The position numbers and the translations under genes were made by a program. The notes beneath the pieces were generated by a model, which searched no databases, had not been told where the DNA came from, and was given only the letters and a program-made list of their open reading frames with translations. From assembly GCA_017459565.1 (NCBI GenBank), contig JAFUCP010000063.1, positions 1-32,715 of the forward strand: DNA of 32,715 nucleotides, written 5' to 3'. How positions within the stretch are numbered: the stretch's first letter is position 1; each line of letters starts with the position of its first letter. This document shows positions 13,030-20,259 of this stretch, one piece after another. The stretch is from Clostridia bacterium (GTDB taxonomy: Bacteria; Bacillota; Clostridia; Christensenellales; Aristaeellaceae).

Positions 13030-13374
13030 ATGTTCAATACCATGCTTCCGCAACAGGACATGACAATCCTTGCCTGCCCAATAGACAAAGTATACAGCGC
13101 CGCGCTTTGCGCCGCCAATGAACGGGGTAAGGTTAAGACAAGCGACGAAACATTGCACCGCATCACCTATACGACAGGTGTGTCTCTGGCTTCATGGGGG
13201 AGATTGGTTACGGTCCAGCTTGTGCCCTATATGGAGAACACCCAGGTAATCGTCAGTTCACAGTTGAAAACGTCAGCAGGCTCCCGCTCGGCTTCCGCCA
13301 TTGTTTTCTCTACCAAAGAGAATAAAATGGAGATCGAGAAATTCATGGGTTTGCTTTCGCAATATGTCTATTGA
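13030..13374 (+). CDS. unknown beta-rich protein of the lysogeny operon, 114 aa
   Basis: Starts at ATG 13030 with GAGGAG eight bases upstream (a GTG three codons earlier is less well placed). The pattern MTILACPIDKVYSAALCAA, then TGVSLASWGRLVTVQLVPY, TQVIVSSQLK and a final helix KMEIEKFMGLLSQY recalls a group of small uncharacterised proteins with an SWG motif between beta strands, similar in pattern to lipid-binding-like folds. That comparison is tentative. It lies 28 bp after the repressor and 17 bp before the SWIM gene, so it is expressed in the lysogen. Confidence 0.72.
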   Translation: MFNTMLPQQDMTILACPIDKVYSAALCAANERGKVKTSDETLHRITYTTGVSLASWGRLVTVQLVPYMENTQVIVSSQLKTSAGSRSASAIVFSTKENKMEIEKFMGLLSQYVY

Positions 13375-13391
13375 TATACGGAGGTGACATT

Positions 13392-13781
13392 ATGGCTTGG
13401 ATATGGGAAATGAACAGCATAGACGAGAGCAGATTCACACGCGCGCTGAAGGAAAAGCCCGCCAGCATTGACGGGCAAACGGAAAAAGCCTCTTTCGACG
13501 GAGATCACGGCAGCTATACCTGCACCCTCTCCCACTGCGATTGCCAGGACTTCACGATGCGCCTCAAGGGCAAGCAGCCCTGCAAGCACATCCTCGCGCT
13601 CGGGATCGCGCTCGGTGCATACGATCCAGACGCGGTAAAGCGCATGTTTGACGGTCGGCGTGCCGTTGACGAGCTGTCGCGAGCGTATGGCCACTATTAC
13701 CTGTTCCATGCGCCCGTCATGGCGGATGCAGAATATGATGCGCTCAAGCGTAAGTGGTCGGATTTGCTTCCTTCGGATTGA
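13392..13781 (+). CDS. SWIM zinc-finger protein
   Basis: 129 aa. CDCQDFTMRLKGKQPCKH near residues 49-66 is a SWIM finger (CxC, 13 residues, CxH), preceded by the beta strands typical of the domain (GSYTCTLSHCDC). SWIM fingers bind DNA or proteins. The C-terminus (YLFHAPVMADAEYDALKRKW) is helical, with an aromatic cluster. GGAGGTGACATT precedes ATG 13392. It sits directly before the integrase (8 bp), so it might help integration or excision, or act on the bacterial chromosome in the lysogen; neither is shown. Confidence 0.85.
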   Translation: MAWIWEMNSIDESRFTRALKEKPASIDGQTEKASFDGDHGSYTCTLSHCDCQDFTMRLKGKQPCKHILALGIALGAYDPDAVKRMFDGRRAVDELSRAYGHYYLFHAPVMADAEYDALKRKWSDLLPSD

Positions 13782-13789
13782 AATAAACC

Positions 13790-15421
13790 GTGAAGCAGCA
13801 AACTGTCTACGCGGCCACCTACTGCCGCTACTCCTCCCACGGCCAGACGGAACAGTCCATCGAAGGGCAGCTCCGCGATAACTATGCCTTTGCCCAGCGG
13901 GAGGGCTATACCATCGTCGCCGAGTACATAGACCGCGCCCGCACGGGACGCAGCGACAATCGCGACGACTTCCAGCGCATGATCGCCGACGCCGCGAAAA
14001 AGCAGTTCTCCGTCATCATCGTCTGGAAGGTGGACCGCTTTGCCCGCAACCGCTATGACAGCGCCATGTATAAGGCGCGCCTGAAAAAGTATGGTGTGCG
14101 CGTCATCTCAGCGACGGAGAGCCTGTCCGACACGCCTGAGGGCATCATCCTGGAGGGTATGCTGGAATCCATGGCGGAATACTACTCCGCAAACCTGTCC
14201 GTCAACGTCAAGCGCGGCCAGCGGGAAACCGTCGCCAAGGGGAAATACTGCGGCGGAATGATCCCATATGGCTATAGGACCCAGGACGGCAAGCTCGTCC
14301 CGGACGAAAAGACCGCGCCGGTGATCCGCTATGTCTTCGAGCAATACGCCCAGGGCACGCCCAAGAAGGAGATCATCGAGACCCTTACGCGCCGGGGCGT
14401 CAAGTCGCCGATGGGAAAGCCGCTCGGCATATCCTCATTCCAGCGGGCCCTGCGAAACACAGTCTATTATGGGGATTTTGTGTTCAAGGGCAAGGTCGTC
14501 GAAGGGTGTGCCACGCCCATCATAAGCAAGGATCTGTTCGATCAGGTGCAGGCAAAGCTCAATACTGTCGCCCACGCCCCGGCAGCGGCAAAGGCCCAGG
14601 TGGAATACATGCTGCGCGGCAAGGCTTTTTGCGGCCATTGTGGCGCGCCAATGGTCGGGGAGAGCGGACGGGGCAAAGGCGGGGCCATATACAATTATTA
14701 TGCCTGCGCCAATCGGAAAAAGCTGCATACCTGTAAAAAGAAGAACGAGCGCAAGGAGTCGGTCGAGTTCTGGATCGTACAGAAAACCGTCAATTACATC
14801 CTTGCGCCCGAAAATCTGTCCGAAGTGTCCCGCGCCGTCGTGGCGGAGTACAACCGCGAGTTTTCGTCGGGCAAGGTCGCCGAAATGGAGTGCGAGCTGA
14901 ACCGCATCGAGCGCGAGTTGAATAATCTGGTCGACAGCCTGGCCGAAGCCCCGAAGATCACGCACAAGCGCATCTATGAGAAGATGGAATCGCTGGAGAA
15001 CCAGAAGGCGGACCTTGAGGAAGACCTGGTCAAGCAGAAGATCGCCTGCGGCATCCGATATACGGAAGAAGAAGTGCGCGCCTGGATTAAAGACTTCTGC
15101 GACGGGGATATTAACGACGAGGCATACCGCCGCAAGATTATCGAGCGGCTTGTGAACACAGTCTTTCTCTATGATGATTTCGCCGTCATATTCTACAATT
15201 TCCCCGGCGGCAAGACCACGGTTTCCTATTCCGATATGCTCTCATCCCTGCAATCCGCCAACACTCCCTCCTCGGAGTGTTCGGATTTGAATCGACCTCT
15301 CCTGCCAAATGAAAGCAGCGTGTCGCAAAAGACAGGCTGTTTTCTTTATGCTGTTTTACCAATGCGCTGTACATTTCTTCAAAGACGTCGCCGTATAGAT
15401 GCACGTATATATGGAGCCTAA
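13790..15421 (+). CDS. large serine recombinase (phage integrase)
   Basis: 543 aa. Resolvase domain (residues 1-150) with YCRYSSHGQ, nucleophile Ser15 (or 16), then KVDRFARNRYD and EGIILEGMLESMAEYYS. The Recombinase domain follows (GGMIPYGY, TPKKEIIETLTRRGV, SFQRALRNTVYYGDFVF), then a zinc beta-ribbon (CGHCGAPM, YACANRKKLHTC) and a coiled coil (about 365-420). It starts at GTG 13790 with a weak ribosome binding site and is probably coupled to the SWIM gene. The last about 50 residues, after the usual family end near residue 490, lie over two hairpins, one a terminator, and do not look like integrase; they may be read-through into the attachment region. Confidence 0.92.
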   Translation: MKQQTVYAATYCRYSSHGQTEQSIEGQLRDNYAFAQREGYTIVAEYIDRARTGRSDNRDDFQRMIADAAKKQFSVIIVWKVDRFARNRYDSAMYKARLKKYGVRVISATESLSDTPEGIILEGMLESMAEYYSANLSVNVKRGQRETVAKGKYCGGMIPYGYRTQDGKLVPDEKTAPVIRYVFEQYAQGTPKKEIIETLTRRGVKSPMGKPLGISSFQRALRNTVYYGDFVFKGKVVEGCATPIISKDLFDQVQAKLNTVAHAPAAAKAQVEYMLRGKAFCGHCGAPMVGESGRGKGGAIYNYYACANRKKLHTCKKKNERKESVEFWIVQKTVNYILAPENLSEVSRAVVAEYNREFSSGKVAEMECELNRIERELNNLVDSLAEAPKITHKRIYEKMESLENQKADLEEDLVKQKIACGIRYTEEEVRAWIKDFCDGDINDEAYRRKIIERLVNTVFLYDDFAVIFYNFPGGKTTVSYSDMLSSLQSANTPSSECSDLNRPLLPNESSVSQKTGCFLYAVLPMRCTFLQRRRRIDARIYGA

Positions 15422-15430
15422 TGGAAGGAG
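15240..15430. other. likely right prophage boundary / attachment region
   Basis: Between the conserved end of the integrase and the terminator before the host isomerase gene. Contains an 8-bp stem hairpin AACACTCC-CTCCTC-GGAGTGTT at 15260-15281. Serine integrase genes usually sit next to one att site, and the tail of the integrase frame here looks foreign. The core cannot be defined because the other prophage end is outside the window. Confidence 0.35.
15311..15347 (+). terminator. intrinsic terminator inside the 3' end of the integrase frame
   Basis: CAGCGTGTC (15316-15324) pairs with GACAGGCTG (15331-15339) with one mismatch, extended by GAAAG/TTTT pairs, loop GCAAAA, then TTTTCTTT. A terminator inside a coding frame suggests that the frame beyond about residue 500 is not original integrase sequence. 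Confidence 0.55.
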
Positions 15431-15475
15431 CCGTCTCAAAATGACGTGAAGAGGTCAATTTGAGGCAGCCCCTTT
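15430..15475 (+). terminator. terminator between integrase and isomerase genes
   Basis: Sixteen-base arms 15430-15445 and 15454-15469 pair with two mismatches around the loop GTGAAGAG, followed by CCCTTTTG in the plus direction. It separates converging transcripts from prophage and host. Confidence 0.65.
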
Positions 15476-15494
15476 TGCTCAGATAGACCGTGGC

Positions 15495-16919
15495 TTACCG
15501 GGTGATGATATCCACCGGCACATTAAAGATCTTGGCGACCTTCAGCAGTGTGTCGATATGTCTGCCCACGCCGGCGGCCATGTGATGAGTCGGGCCGGCC
15601 TCGCTCCACCTGTCGCAGAATTCCGCCGCGGAGCAGCTGAAGCGCATACGCATGTTGGTATCGCCGAACATGAAGATGGGGCCTTCCTCGTTGACGCCCT
15701 CGGCCACCACGAACTTGAAGTGGCCGTCCTTGTCCTGGGTGATGCCCAGGAAAGTGATGGGCTGGTTCACGGGCGGATAGAACTGGGTCAGGTACCCGCC
15801 GCCGGTCTTGCCGTGGAACACGGGCACAATCTTCATGGTGGGCTTTCTGGCCTGGGAGATGTCCGCGTCGCCGGAGCCGGAATGGCCGATGATACAGATA
15901 TCCTCGTTGAAGTCGATGGAATACATCTCCGAAAGCTGGCCGGTGCCGCAGATGGTCTTCATGATGCTCATGGCCATGGCCACCTTCATGTCGCCCTCCA
16001 CGGCGCAGGCGGTGCCCTGCTTGATGAGCATGGAGAAGGCCGGGATCAGCATGGAGTCCAGCTTGCCGGCCACGCCCTGGGCAAAGCCGTCGTAGTGGCT
16101 GGCCACCAGGCCCAGTTGCTCGTCCCTGACCCACTGCTCAAAGGCCACGACGTACTTCGCCATGTCCCAGACCTTTTCCACGCTTCCGCCGCCCTCGATG
16201 TCGAAGGTATTGAGGATGTCCTCGGCCTTGGCGCGGATGGCATCCTCATCGGTGATGTTATCGGCAATGGCCCACATCTTCTCCCAGTCGAACTGCTTGG
16301 TGTACAGGAACATGCGGTGATAGAGGTTGGTCTCGTCGATGTAAAGGTCCATCATGCCTGGATAGGGACGGCCGATCTGGGCGATGTTGGTGTCCCGGAA
16401 GCGGCGGCGCACTTGCGCGGCGCGGCACCAGTCCTCGATCTCCGCCTGGAGGTGGGGATCGCCGCCCTCGTCCACGCCGGTGATGACCGCGTGGCGCTTG
16501 CCGGCGCGCTCCAGGTCAGCTACCATCTCGCCCACCGCGCCGCAGGCGTACAGCTCGCCCAGCCAGGTGGGGGTATCGGTGGTGGCGTACTCAGGGGCGC
16601 GCTTCTTCTGCACGTTCACCAGCACCACGGGCACGTCCAGATCCCGCACGGCGGGCAGCATGTTATAAGAGGTGGCATAGGTGAGAAGCTGCAAAATCAC
16701 CAGGTCCACGTCCGCGGCGCGGAATTTGTCACCCGCCGCCATCGCCAGCTCCTTTGTGGTGACGATGCCGCCGTCGATCAGCTCCACGGAATCCGGGATG
16801 CGCGTCTTGAACTTCGCGTACTGGGCCTCAAACTCGGGCACCAGCGAGGGGAACTGGGGCAGATACGCGCCCAGCGCGATGGCAAACACGCCCACGCGCG
16901 CTTTGGTGTTGACCAGCAT
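15495..16919 (-). CDS. L-fucose/L-arabinose isomerase family protein
   Basis: 474 aa. The protein belongs to the cytoplasmic aldose-ketose isomerases of the FucI/AraA fold: VGVFAIALGAYLPQFP at the N-terminus, VDLVILQLLTYATSYNMLPA and VPVVLVNVQKK as the Rossmann-like strands, then the middle domain, and a C-terminal domain with GEDGDMK-like VEGDMKVAMAMSIMKTICG and HMAAGVGRHIDTL. In this family Glu and His residues bind the manganese ion (E in VEGDMK, H near HHMAAGVG). Exact sugar substrate cannot be told. Start is ATG 16919, with GGAGG seven bases upstream; no other sugar gene is adjacent, so it appears monocistronic, driven by the promoter at 16992-17020. Confidence 0.8.
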   Translation of the reverse strand: MLVNTKARVGVFAIALGAYLPQFPSLVPEFEAQYAKFKTRIPDSVELIDGGIVTTKELAMAAGDKFRAADVDLVILQLLTYATSYNMLPAVRDLDVPVVLVNVQKKRAPEYATTDTPTWLGELYACGAVGEMVADLERAGKRHAVITGVDEGGDPHLQAEIEDWCRAAQVRRRFRDTNIAQIGRPYPGMMDLYIDETNLYHRMFLYTKQFDWEKMWAIADNITDEDAIRAKAEDILNTFDIEGGGSVEKVWDMAKYVVAFEQWVRDEQLGLVASHYDGFAQGVAGKLDSMLIPAFSMLIKQGTACAVEGDMKVAMAMSIMKTICGTGQLSEMYSIDFNEDICIIGHSGSGDADISQARKPTMKIVPVFHGKTGGGYLTQFYPPVNQPITFLGITQDKDGHFKFVVAEGVNEEGPIFMFGDTNMRMRFSCSAAEFCDRWSEAGPTHHMAAGVGRHIDTLLKVAKIFNVPVDIITR

Positions 16920-16991
16920 AGTCATTCCTCCTGTTTGTGTTTTCTGTGAACAGCACTCCTGAGCGGAACGCTGTATTAACTTGTGCCTATT

Positions 16992-17020
16992 ATTATAACA
17001 CGCATTTGCCCGCACTTCAA
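16992..17020 (-). promoter_or_regulatory. promoter of the isomerase gene
   Basis: On the minus strand TTGAAG (17015-17020), 17-bp spacer, TATAAT (16992-16997), about 73 bp before the start codon. Confidence 0.7.
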
Positions 17021-17044
17021 GATTTCAAAAGCAAGTCATCCAAT

Positions 17045-17120
17045 TTGTTTTACGGCGCGGCGTTTGCGGTTGCCAAGGGACGTTTTATCTGTTATAATGG
17101 CATTGTTTTACGGCGCGGCG
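17045..17120. repeat. 18-bp direct repeat flanking the NYN gene promoter
   Basis: TTGTTTTACGGCGCGGCG occurs exactly at 17045-17062 and 17103-17120, 58 bp apart, one copy just before the -35 and one just after the -10 of the promoter. It may be an operator pair or the scar of a small duplication. Confidence 0.85.
17070..17098 (+). promoter_or_regulatory. promoter of the NYN-domain gene
   Basis: TTGCCA (17070-17075), 17-bp spacer, TATAAT (17093-17098). Transcription would begin near 17,105, inside the second copy of the direct repeat. Confidence 0.78.
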
Positions 17121-17168
17121 CGCCGAATTGCATGGAACATACAACAATCTATTGAAAGGAATACCGAT

Positions 17169-18500
17169 ATGAATCTGGCCATACTCATCGATGCCGAGAA
17201 CATACTGCCCGCCCACGCCGACCAAATTTTTTCCCATGCCGCCTCTCTGGGCACCGTGGTTTACAAGGAGATATACGGTGCGGGCCAGGCCCTGACCACC
17301 TGGGTGGAGCCCGTTCTCAAATACGCCCTGCACCCCAATCTGACCATCCGGGCCAGCAAGGGCAAGAATTCCTCCGATATCGCGCTGGTCATCGGCGCGA
17401 TGGACCTGCTGGCCGCGGGCGGTCTGGACGCGGTGATCATCGCCTCCAGCGACAGCGATTTTTCCGCCCTTTCCGTGCGCCTGCGCAACGCCGGGATCGA
17501 GGTTATCGGCATGGGCACCGAGAAGGCGAACCCCCTTTGGCGCACCGCCTGCTCCAGCTTCGTACCCTTCCAGCCGCCCAAGCCGGCCCAACAGAGCAAG
17601 CCGGCCCCCGCTCCCAAGAGCGCCCAGCAGCAACCCAAGCAGCCTCAAAAGCCGGCGCAGCCCCAGCAAAAGCCCGCGCACCCGCAAAAGCAGGAAGCCG
17701 CGGCGGCCGCAAGCGCCCCCGCCCAGAAGCCGGGCGTGGCCGCGACCCACGGCGAACGCGCCGGCATCATCCGGGAATTCATATCTGCCCAGCTGGCTGC
17801 GAACGGCGGAAGGATGCAGTCCAACAGCCTGTTCACCGCGCTGAACAACCTGCCTGAGTATCGGGTGGACCAGCAGCGTTCCCGCCGCCGCCCGCTGAAC
17901 TATCTGACGCGTCAGTATTCCGACGCCTTCGACTTTGAGGAGGGCAGCGACGGCAACAGCTGGGTTTCCTTCCACACGGGTGAAGCGGCCAAGGACGAAC
18001 CCATCGAGCAGGCCGCACCCGCCGGGGAGGACGCTCCCATCGAGCAGGCCATTCCCGCCGGGGAGGACGCTCCCATCGAGCAGGCCGCACCCGCCGGGGA
18101 GGACGCATCCATCGAGCAGGCCGCACCCGCCGAGCAGGACGCTCCCGCCGCGCCGCGCAAATCCAGGAACCGCAGGCGCTCCTCCGCCCCTGCGGAGCCC
18201 GAAGCACCCGAAGCGCCGGAGGAGGTTCTTGAAGAGAACGGCGCGCAGGAGCCCGTCTCTGAACGCCAGCCGGCATATGAGCCCGACGACGCCTCCGACA
18301 TGTCCGGGGAGGAGCCTGCCGACCCGCTGAAGCTGCTCATGGACGCGGGGCTTGAGGAGGATGTGGCCAGCCAGATCGTGGTGATCTTCACCGAAAGCAC
18401 CAATCTGCGGGAGGCCTACAACAAGCTGCGGGCAACCTTCGGCAACACCACCGGCCGGGAATACTATCAGAAGGTCAAGGAGATCGCCGGGGCGCAGTGA
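17169..18500 (+). CDS. NYN-domain (PIN-like) ribonuclease-type protein with repeat linker
   Basis: 443 aa. Residues 1-135 are a NYN domain of the LabA type: AILIDAEN with Asp8, ASKGKNSSDIALVIGAMDLL and IIASSDSDFSALSVRL supply the acidic metal-binding residues of PIN-like RNases. A Pro/Gln/Lys-rich linker follows, then GERAGIIREFISAQLAANGG to YSDAFDFEEGSDGNSWVSF, which looks like a small winged-helix (OST-HTH/LOTUS-like) domain, then four 12-residue repeats (PIEQAAPAGEDA), an acidic low-complexity stretch and a helical C-terminus (DPLKLLMDAGLEEDVASQIV). ATG 17169 has AAAGGA eight bases upstream. Probably an RNA-processing enzyme; the domain calls beyond NYN are tentative. Confidence 0.82.
   Translation: MNLAILIDAENILPAHADQIFSHAASLGTVVYKEIYGAGQALTTWVEPVLKYALHPNLTIRASKGKNSSDIALVIGAMDLLAAGGLDAVIIASSDSDFSALSVRLRNAGIEVIGMGTEKANPLWRTACSSFVPFQPPKPAQQSKPAPAPKSAQQQPKQPQKPAQPQQKPAHPQKQEAAAAASAPAQKPGVAATHGERAGIIREFISAQLAANGGRMQSNSLFTALNNLPEYRVDQQRSRRRPLNYLTRQYSDAFDFEEGSDGNSWVSFHTGEAAKDEPIEQAAPAGEDAPIEQAIPAGEDAPIEQAAPAGEDASIEQAAPAEQDAPAAPRKSRNRRRSSAPAEPEAPEAPEEVLEENGAQEPVSERQPAYEPDDASDMSGEEPADPLKLLMDAGLEEDVASQIVVIFTESTNLREAYNKLRATFGNTTGREYYQKVKEIAGAQ
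18000..18143. repeat. four tandem 36-bp repeats within the NYN gene
   Basis: Units 18000-18035, 18036-18071, 18072-18107 and 18108-18143, each beginning with CCCATCGAGCAGGCC or a close variant, encoding PIEQAAPAGEDA with small changes. Repeat number is likely to vary between strains. Confidence 0.9.
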
Positions 18501-18526
18501 CGCCGCGACGGACCGAGGGATCATTT

Positions 18527-18554
18527 GGGGGGACGCGCCCATGCGCGTCCCCCC
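18527..18554 (+). terminator. terminator of the NYN gene
   Basis: GGGGGGACGCGC pairs perfectly with GCGCGTCCCCCC around the loop CCAT, followed by ACGTTTATTT. Twelve-bp stem between two converging genes; it may work in both directions. Confidence 0.75.
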
Positions 18555-18558
18555 ACGT

Positions 18559-18699
18559 TTATTTATTCTCTTTCTTCCCGTCCGCCTCGCGCTTCTTTTT
18601 CAGCGCGTCCCTGCGCCTCTGCGCCCTGATGTACACATAGAGCGCGTCGAAGGGGCCGATCACCATGCAGACGAGCAGCACGATTCCATACCAGAGCAC
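18559..18699 (-). CDS. 46-aa single-pass membrane peptide downstream of the MATE gene
   Basis: GTG at 18699 with GGAGGTG six bases upstream, 4 bp after the MATE stop codon. It reads MLWYGIVLLVCMVIGPFDAL, continues YVYIRAQRRRDALKKKRE and ends with a Lys/Glu tail. The first about 24 residues can cross the membrane and the rest is a basic-charged cytoplasmic tail. Its Shine-Dalgarno lies over the MATE stop codon, so translation is coupled. It may be a small partner of the transporter; no family recognised. Confidence 0.6.
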   Translation of the reverse strand: MLWYGIVLLVCMVIGPFDALYVYIRAQRRRDALKKKREADGKKENK

Positions 18700-18703
18700 G
18701 ATC

Positions 18704-20083
18704 TCACCTCCGCGGGCCCGACCTGTCGCGCAGAGACGGTATCACAGCCTTTTTGCGCAGATATGCCATGAAGAGCAGGCACAGCACGATTTGCAGCGAC
18801 GAGGAAAAGGGCGTCGCCAGGCCGATGTGAAACAGCGACACCGGCGTCCGACGGCTCATCAGCCAGGACACCGGCACGCGCACGCAGAACGCGCTGACGA
18901 TGCCCTGGAGCATCACAAAGCGGGTCATACCGATGCCGTTGTAGAAGCCGATGAAGCAGAAGAACACGGGCGTAAGCAGGCAGTCGATGCCGTAGGATTT
19001 CAGATAGTCCGCCGCCGCGGCGACCACCCGGGCATCCCCGGAAAACAGCCCCGCCAGCAAATCGCCGTGGAAGAAGGCCAGGTAGAACATGACAATGGCG
19101 ATCAGGAAGGACACCGTGATGCCATAGCGCAGCGCCTTCACAGCCCGGTCGTAGCGGTTTGCCCCCGCGTTCTGCGCGACGAACGCTGCCATGGCCTGGG
19201 AGAAGCTGGAGGGCACCAGCATGATGAAACCGCACACCTTTTCCGCCACGCCGACCCCCGCCGAGGGCACGACACCCAGGGAGTTCACGATGGCCTGTAT
19301 CACCAGGAAGGACACACCCACCAGCAGGTCCTGGAGCGCGATGGGCAGGCCCAGCCCCACCACCTGGCCGACCACTTCCCGGTTGAAGCGAATGTGCGCC
19401 CTTTCCAACCGGAAGGGCAGGCGCTTTTTGCGAATGAGCATGAGGGAGATAGCCACGCTGACAGCCTGGGCCGCGACGGTGGCGATGGCCGCGCCGGCGG
19501 CGCCCATGTGCAGCGCCGCCACCAGCAGCAGATCCCCCGCGATGTTGCAGGCACAGGCGATGGCCACGGTGATCAGCGGCGTGGCAGAATCCCCGATGCC
19601 CCGGAAAACGCTGCCAATGAGATTGTAGGCGATGATCACCAGCGTACCCGCGCCACAGATGCGCACATAGGCCACAGTCAGGTCAAAGGCGCCCGCCGGG
19701 GCCTGCATGATCCGGGCGATGCCCGTGGCCCCGGCGACGATCAAAAGCGTCATTGCCGCGCCAATGAGCGCGAACAGCACCACGCACGCGCCGACGGTCT
19801 GCCCGCCCTTTTGGCCGTTGCCCTCGCCAATCTGCCGCCCCAGCAGGATGGTCGCGCCCATGGCGAGGCTGGAAACCAGATTGGTGAGCGTCATCATGAT
19901 GTGTGAGCCCGTGGACACCGCGGAAACATCCGCGGGCGTGCCGAAGCGTCCCACCACCAGCAGGTCCACCGCGCCGTACATCGACTGTAAAAACAGCGCC
20001 AGCAGCACGGGCAGGGCGAATTTCACCAGCGGCGCCAGTATTCTGCCCTCGATAAAGCTGTTTTGCCGTTCAATTTGCTCCAT
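18704..20083 (-). CDS. MATE family efflux transporter
   Basis: 459 aa with twelve hydrophobic segments. N-terminus ILAPLVKFALPVLLALFLQS, MYGAVDLLVVGRFGTPADVS and AVSTGSHIMMTL match MATE proteins of the DinF/NorM branch found in Clostridia; SVFRGIGDSATPLIT and VGLGLPIALQDLLVG are the corresponding motifs later in the two halves. It would export drugs or metabolites using Na+ or H+. ATG 20083 has GGAGG six bases upstream. It is separated from the thioredoxin reductase gene by a terminator, so it has its own transcript with the 46-aa gene. Confidence 0.93.
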   Translation of the reverse strand: MEQIERQNSFIEGRILAPLVKFALPVLLALFLQSMYGAVDLLVVGRFGTPADVSAVSTGSHIMMTLTNLVSSLAMGATILLGRQIGEGNGQKGGQTVGACVVLFALIGAAMTLLIVAGATGIARIMQAPAGAFDLTVAYVRICGAGTLVIIAYNLIGSVFRGIGDSATPLITVAIACACNIAGDLLLVAALHMGAAGAAIATVAAQAVSVAISLMLIRKKRLPFRLERAHIRFNREVVGQVVGLGLPIALQDLLVGVSFLVIQAIVNSLGVVPSAGVGVAEKVCGFIMLVPSSFSQAMAAFVAQNAGANRYDRAVKALRYGITVSFLIAIVMFYLAFFHGDLLAGLFSGDARVVAAAADYLKSYGIDCLLTPVFFCFIGFYNGIGMTRFVMLQGIVSAFCVRVPVSWLMSRRTPVSLFHIGLATPFSSSLQIVLCLLFMAYLRKKAVIPSLRDRSGPRR

Positions 20084-20130
20084 AGGCTTCCTCCGGCCAA
20101 ATCGGTATCGCGCATCGGAGCCTTGAAAAA

Positions 20131-20172
20131 GCCGGATAAGACGCGGGCATCCCAGCCCGCCATCTTATCCGG
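20131..20172 (-). terminator. terminator after the thioredoxin reductase gene
   Basis: GCCGGATAAGA pairs with TCTTATCCGGC (11 bp), with an inner GCGGGC/GCCCGC stem and loop ATCCCA. On the minus strand the stem is followed by CTTTTTC. Ends the peroxide-defence operon. Confidence 0.82.
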
Positions 20173-20259
20173 CATATTGATTTTCGGCGTCAAGGCCGAT
20201 CAATCTACCCTCCGATGAACAGCCCTATTATACCGCAGACGGAGGAAAATGTCAAACCG

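Noticed and set aside
15274..15310. tRNA 3' end (GATTCAAATC-like T-loop) as attachment core
   Set aside because: On the minus strand the T-loop-like bases lack a five-bp T-stem and no acceptor stem can be formed.
17085..18542. 485-codon minus-strand frame opposite the NYN gene
   Set aside because: Gly/Leu-rich antisense shadow of the repeat-bearing NYN gene; it also runs over that gene's promoter.
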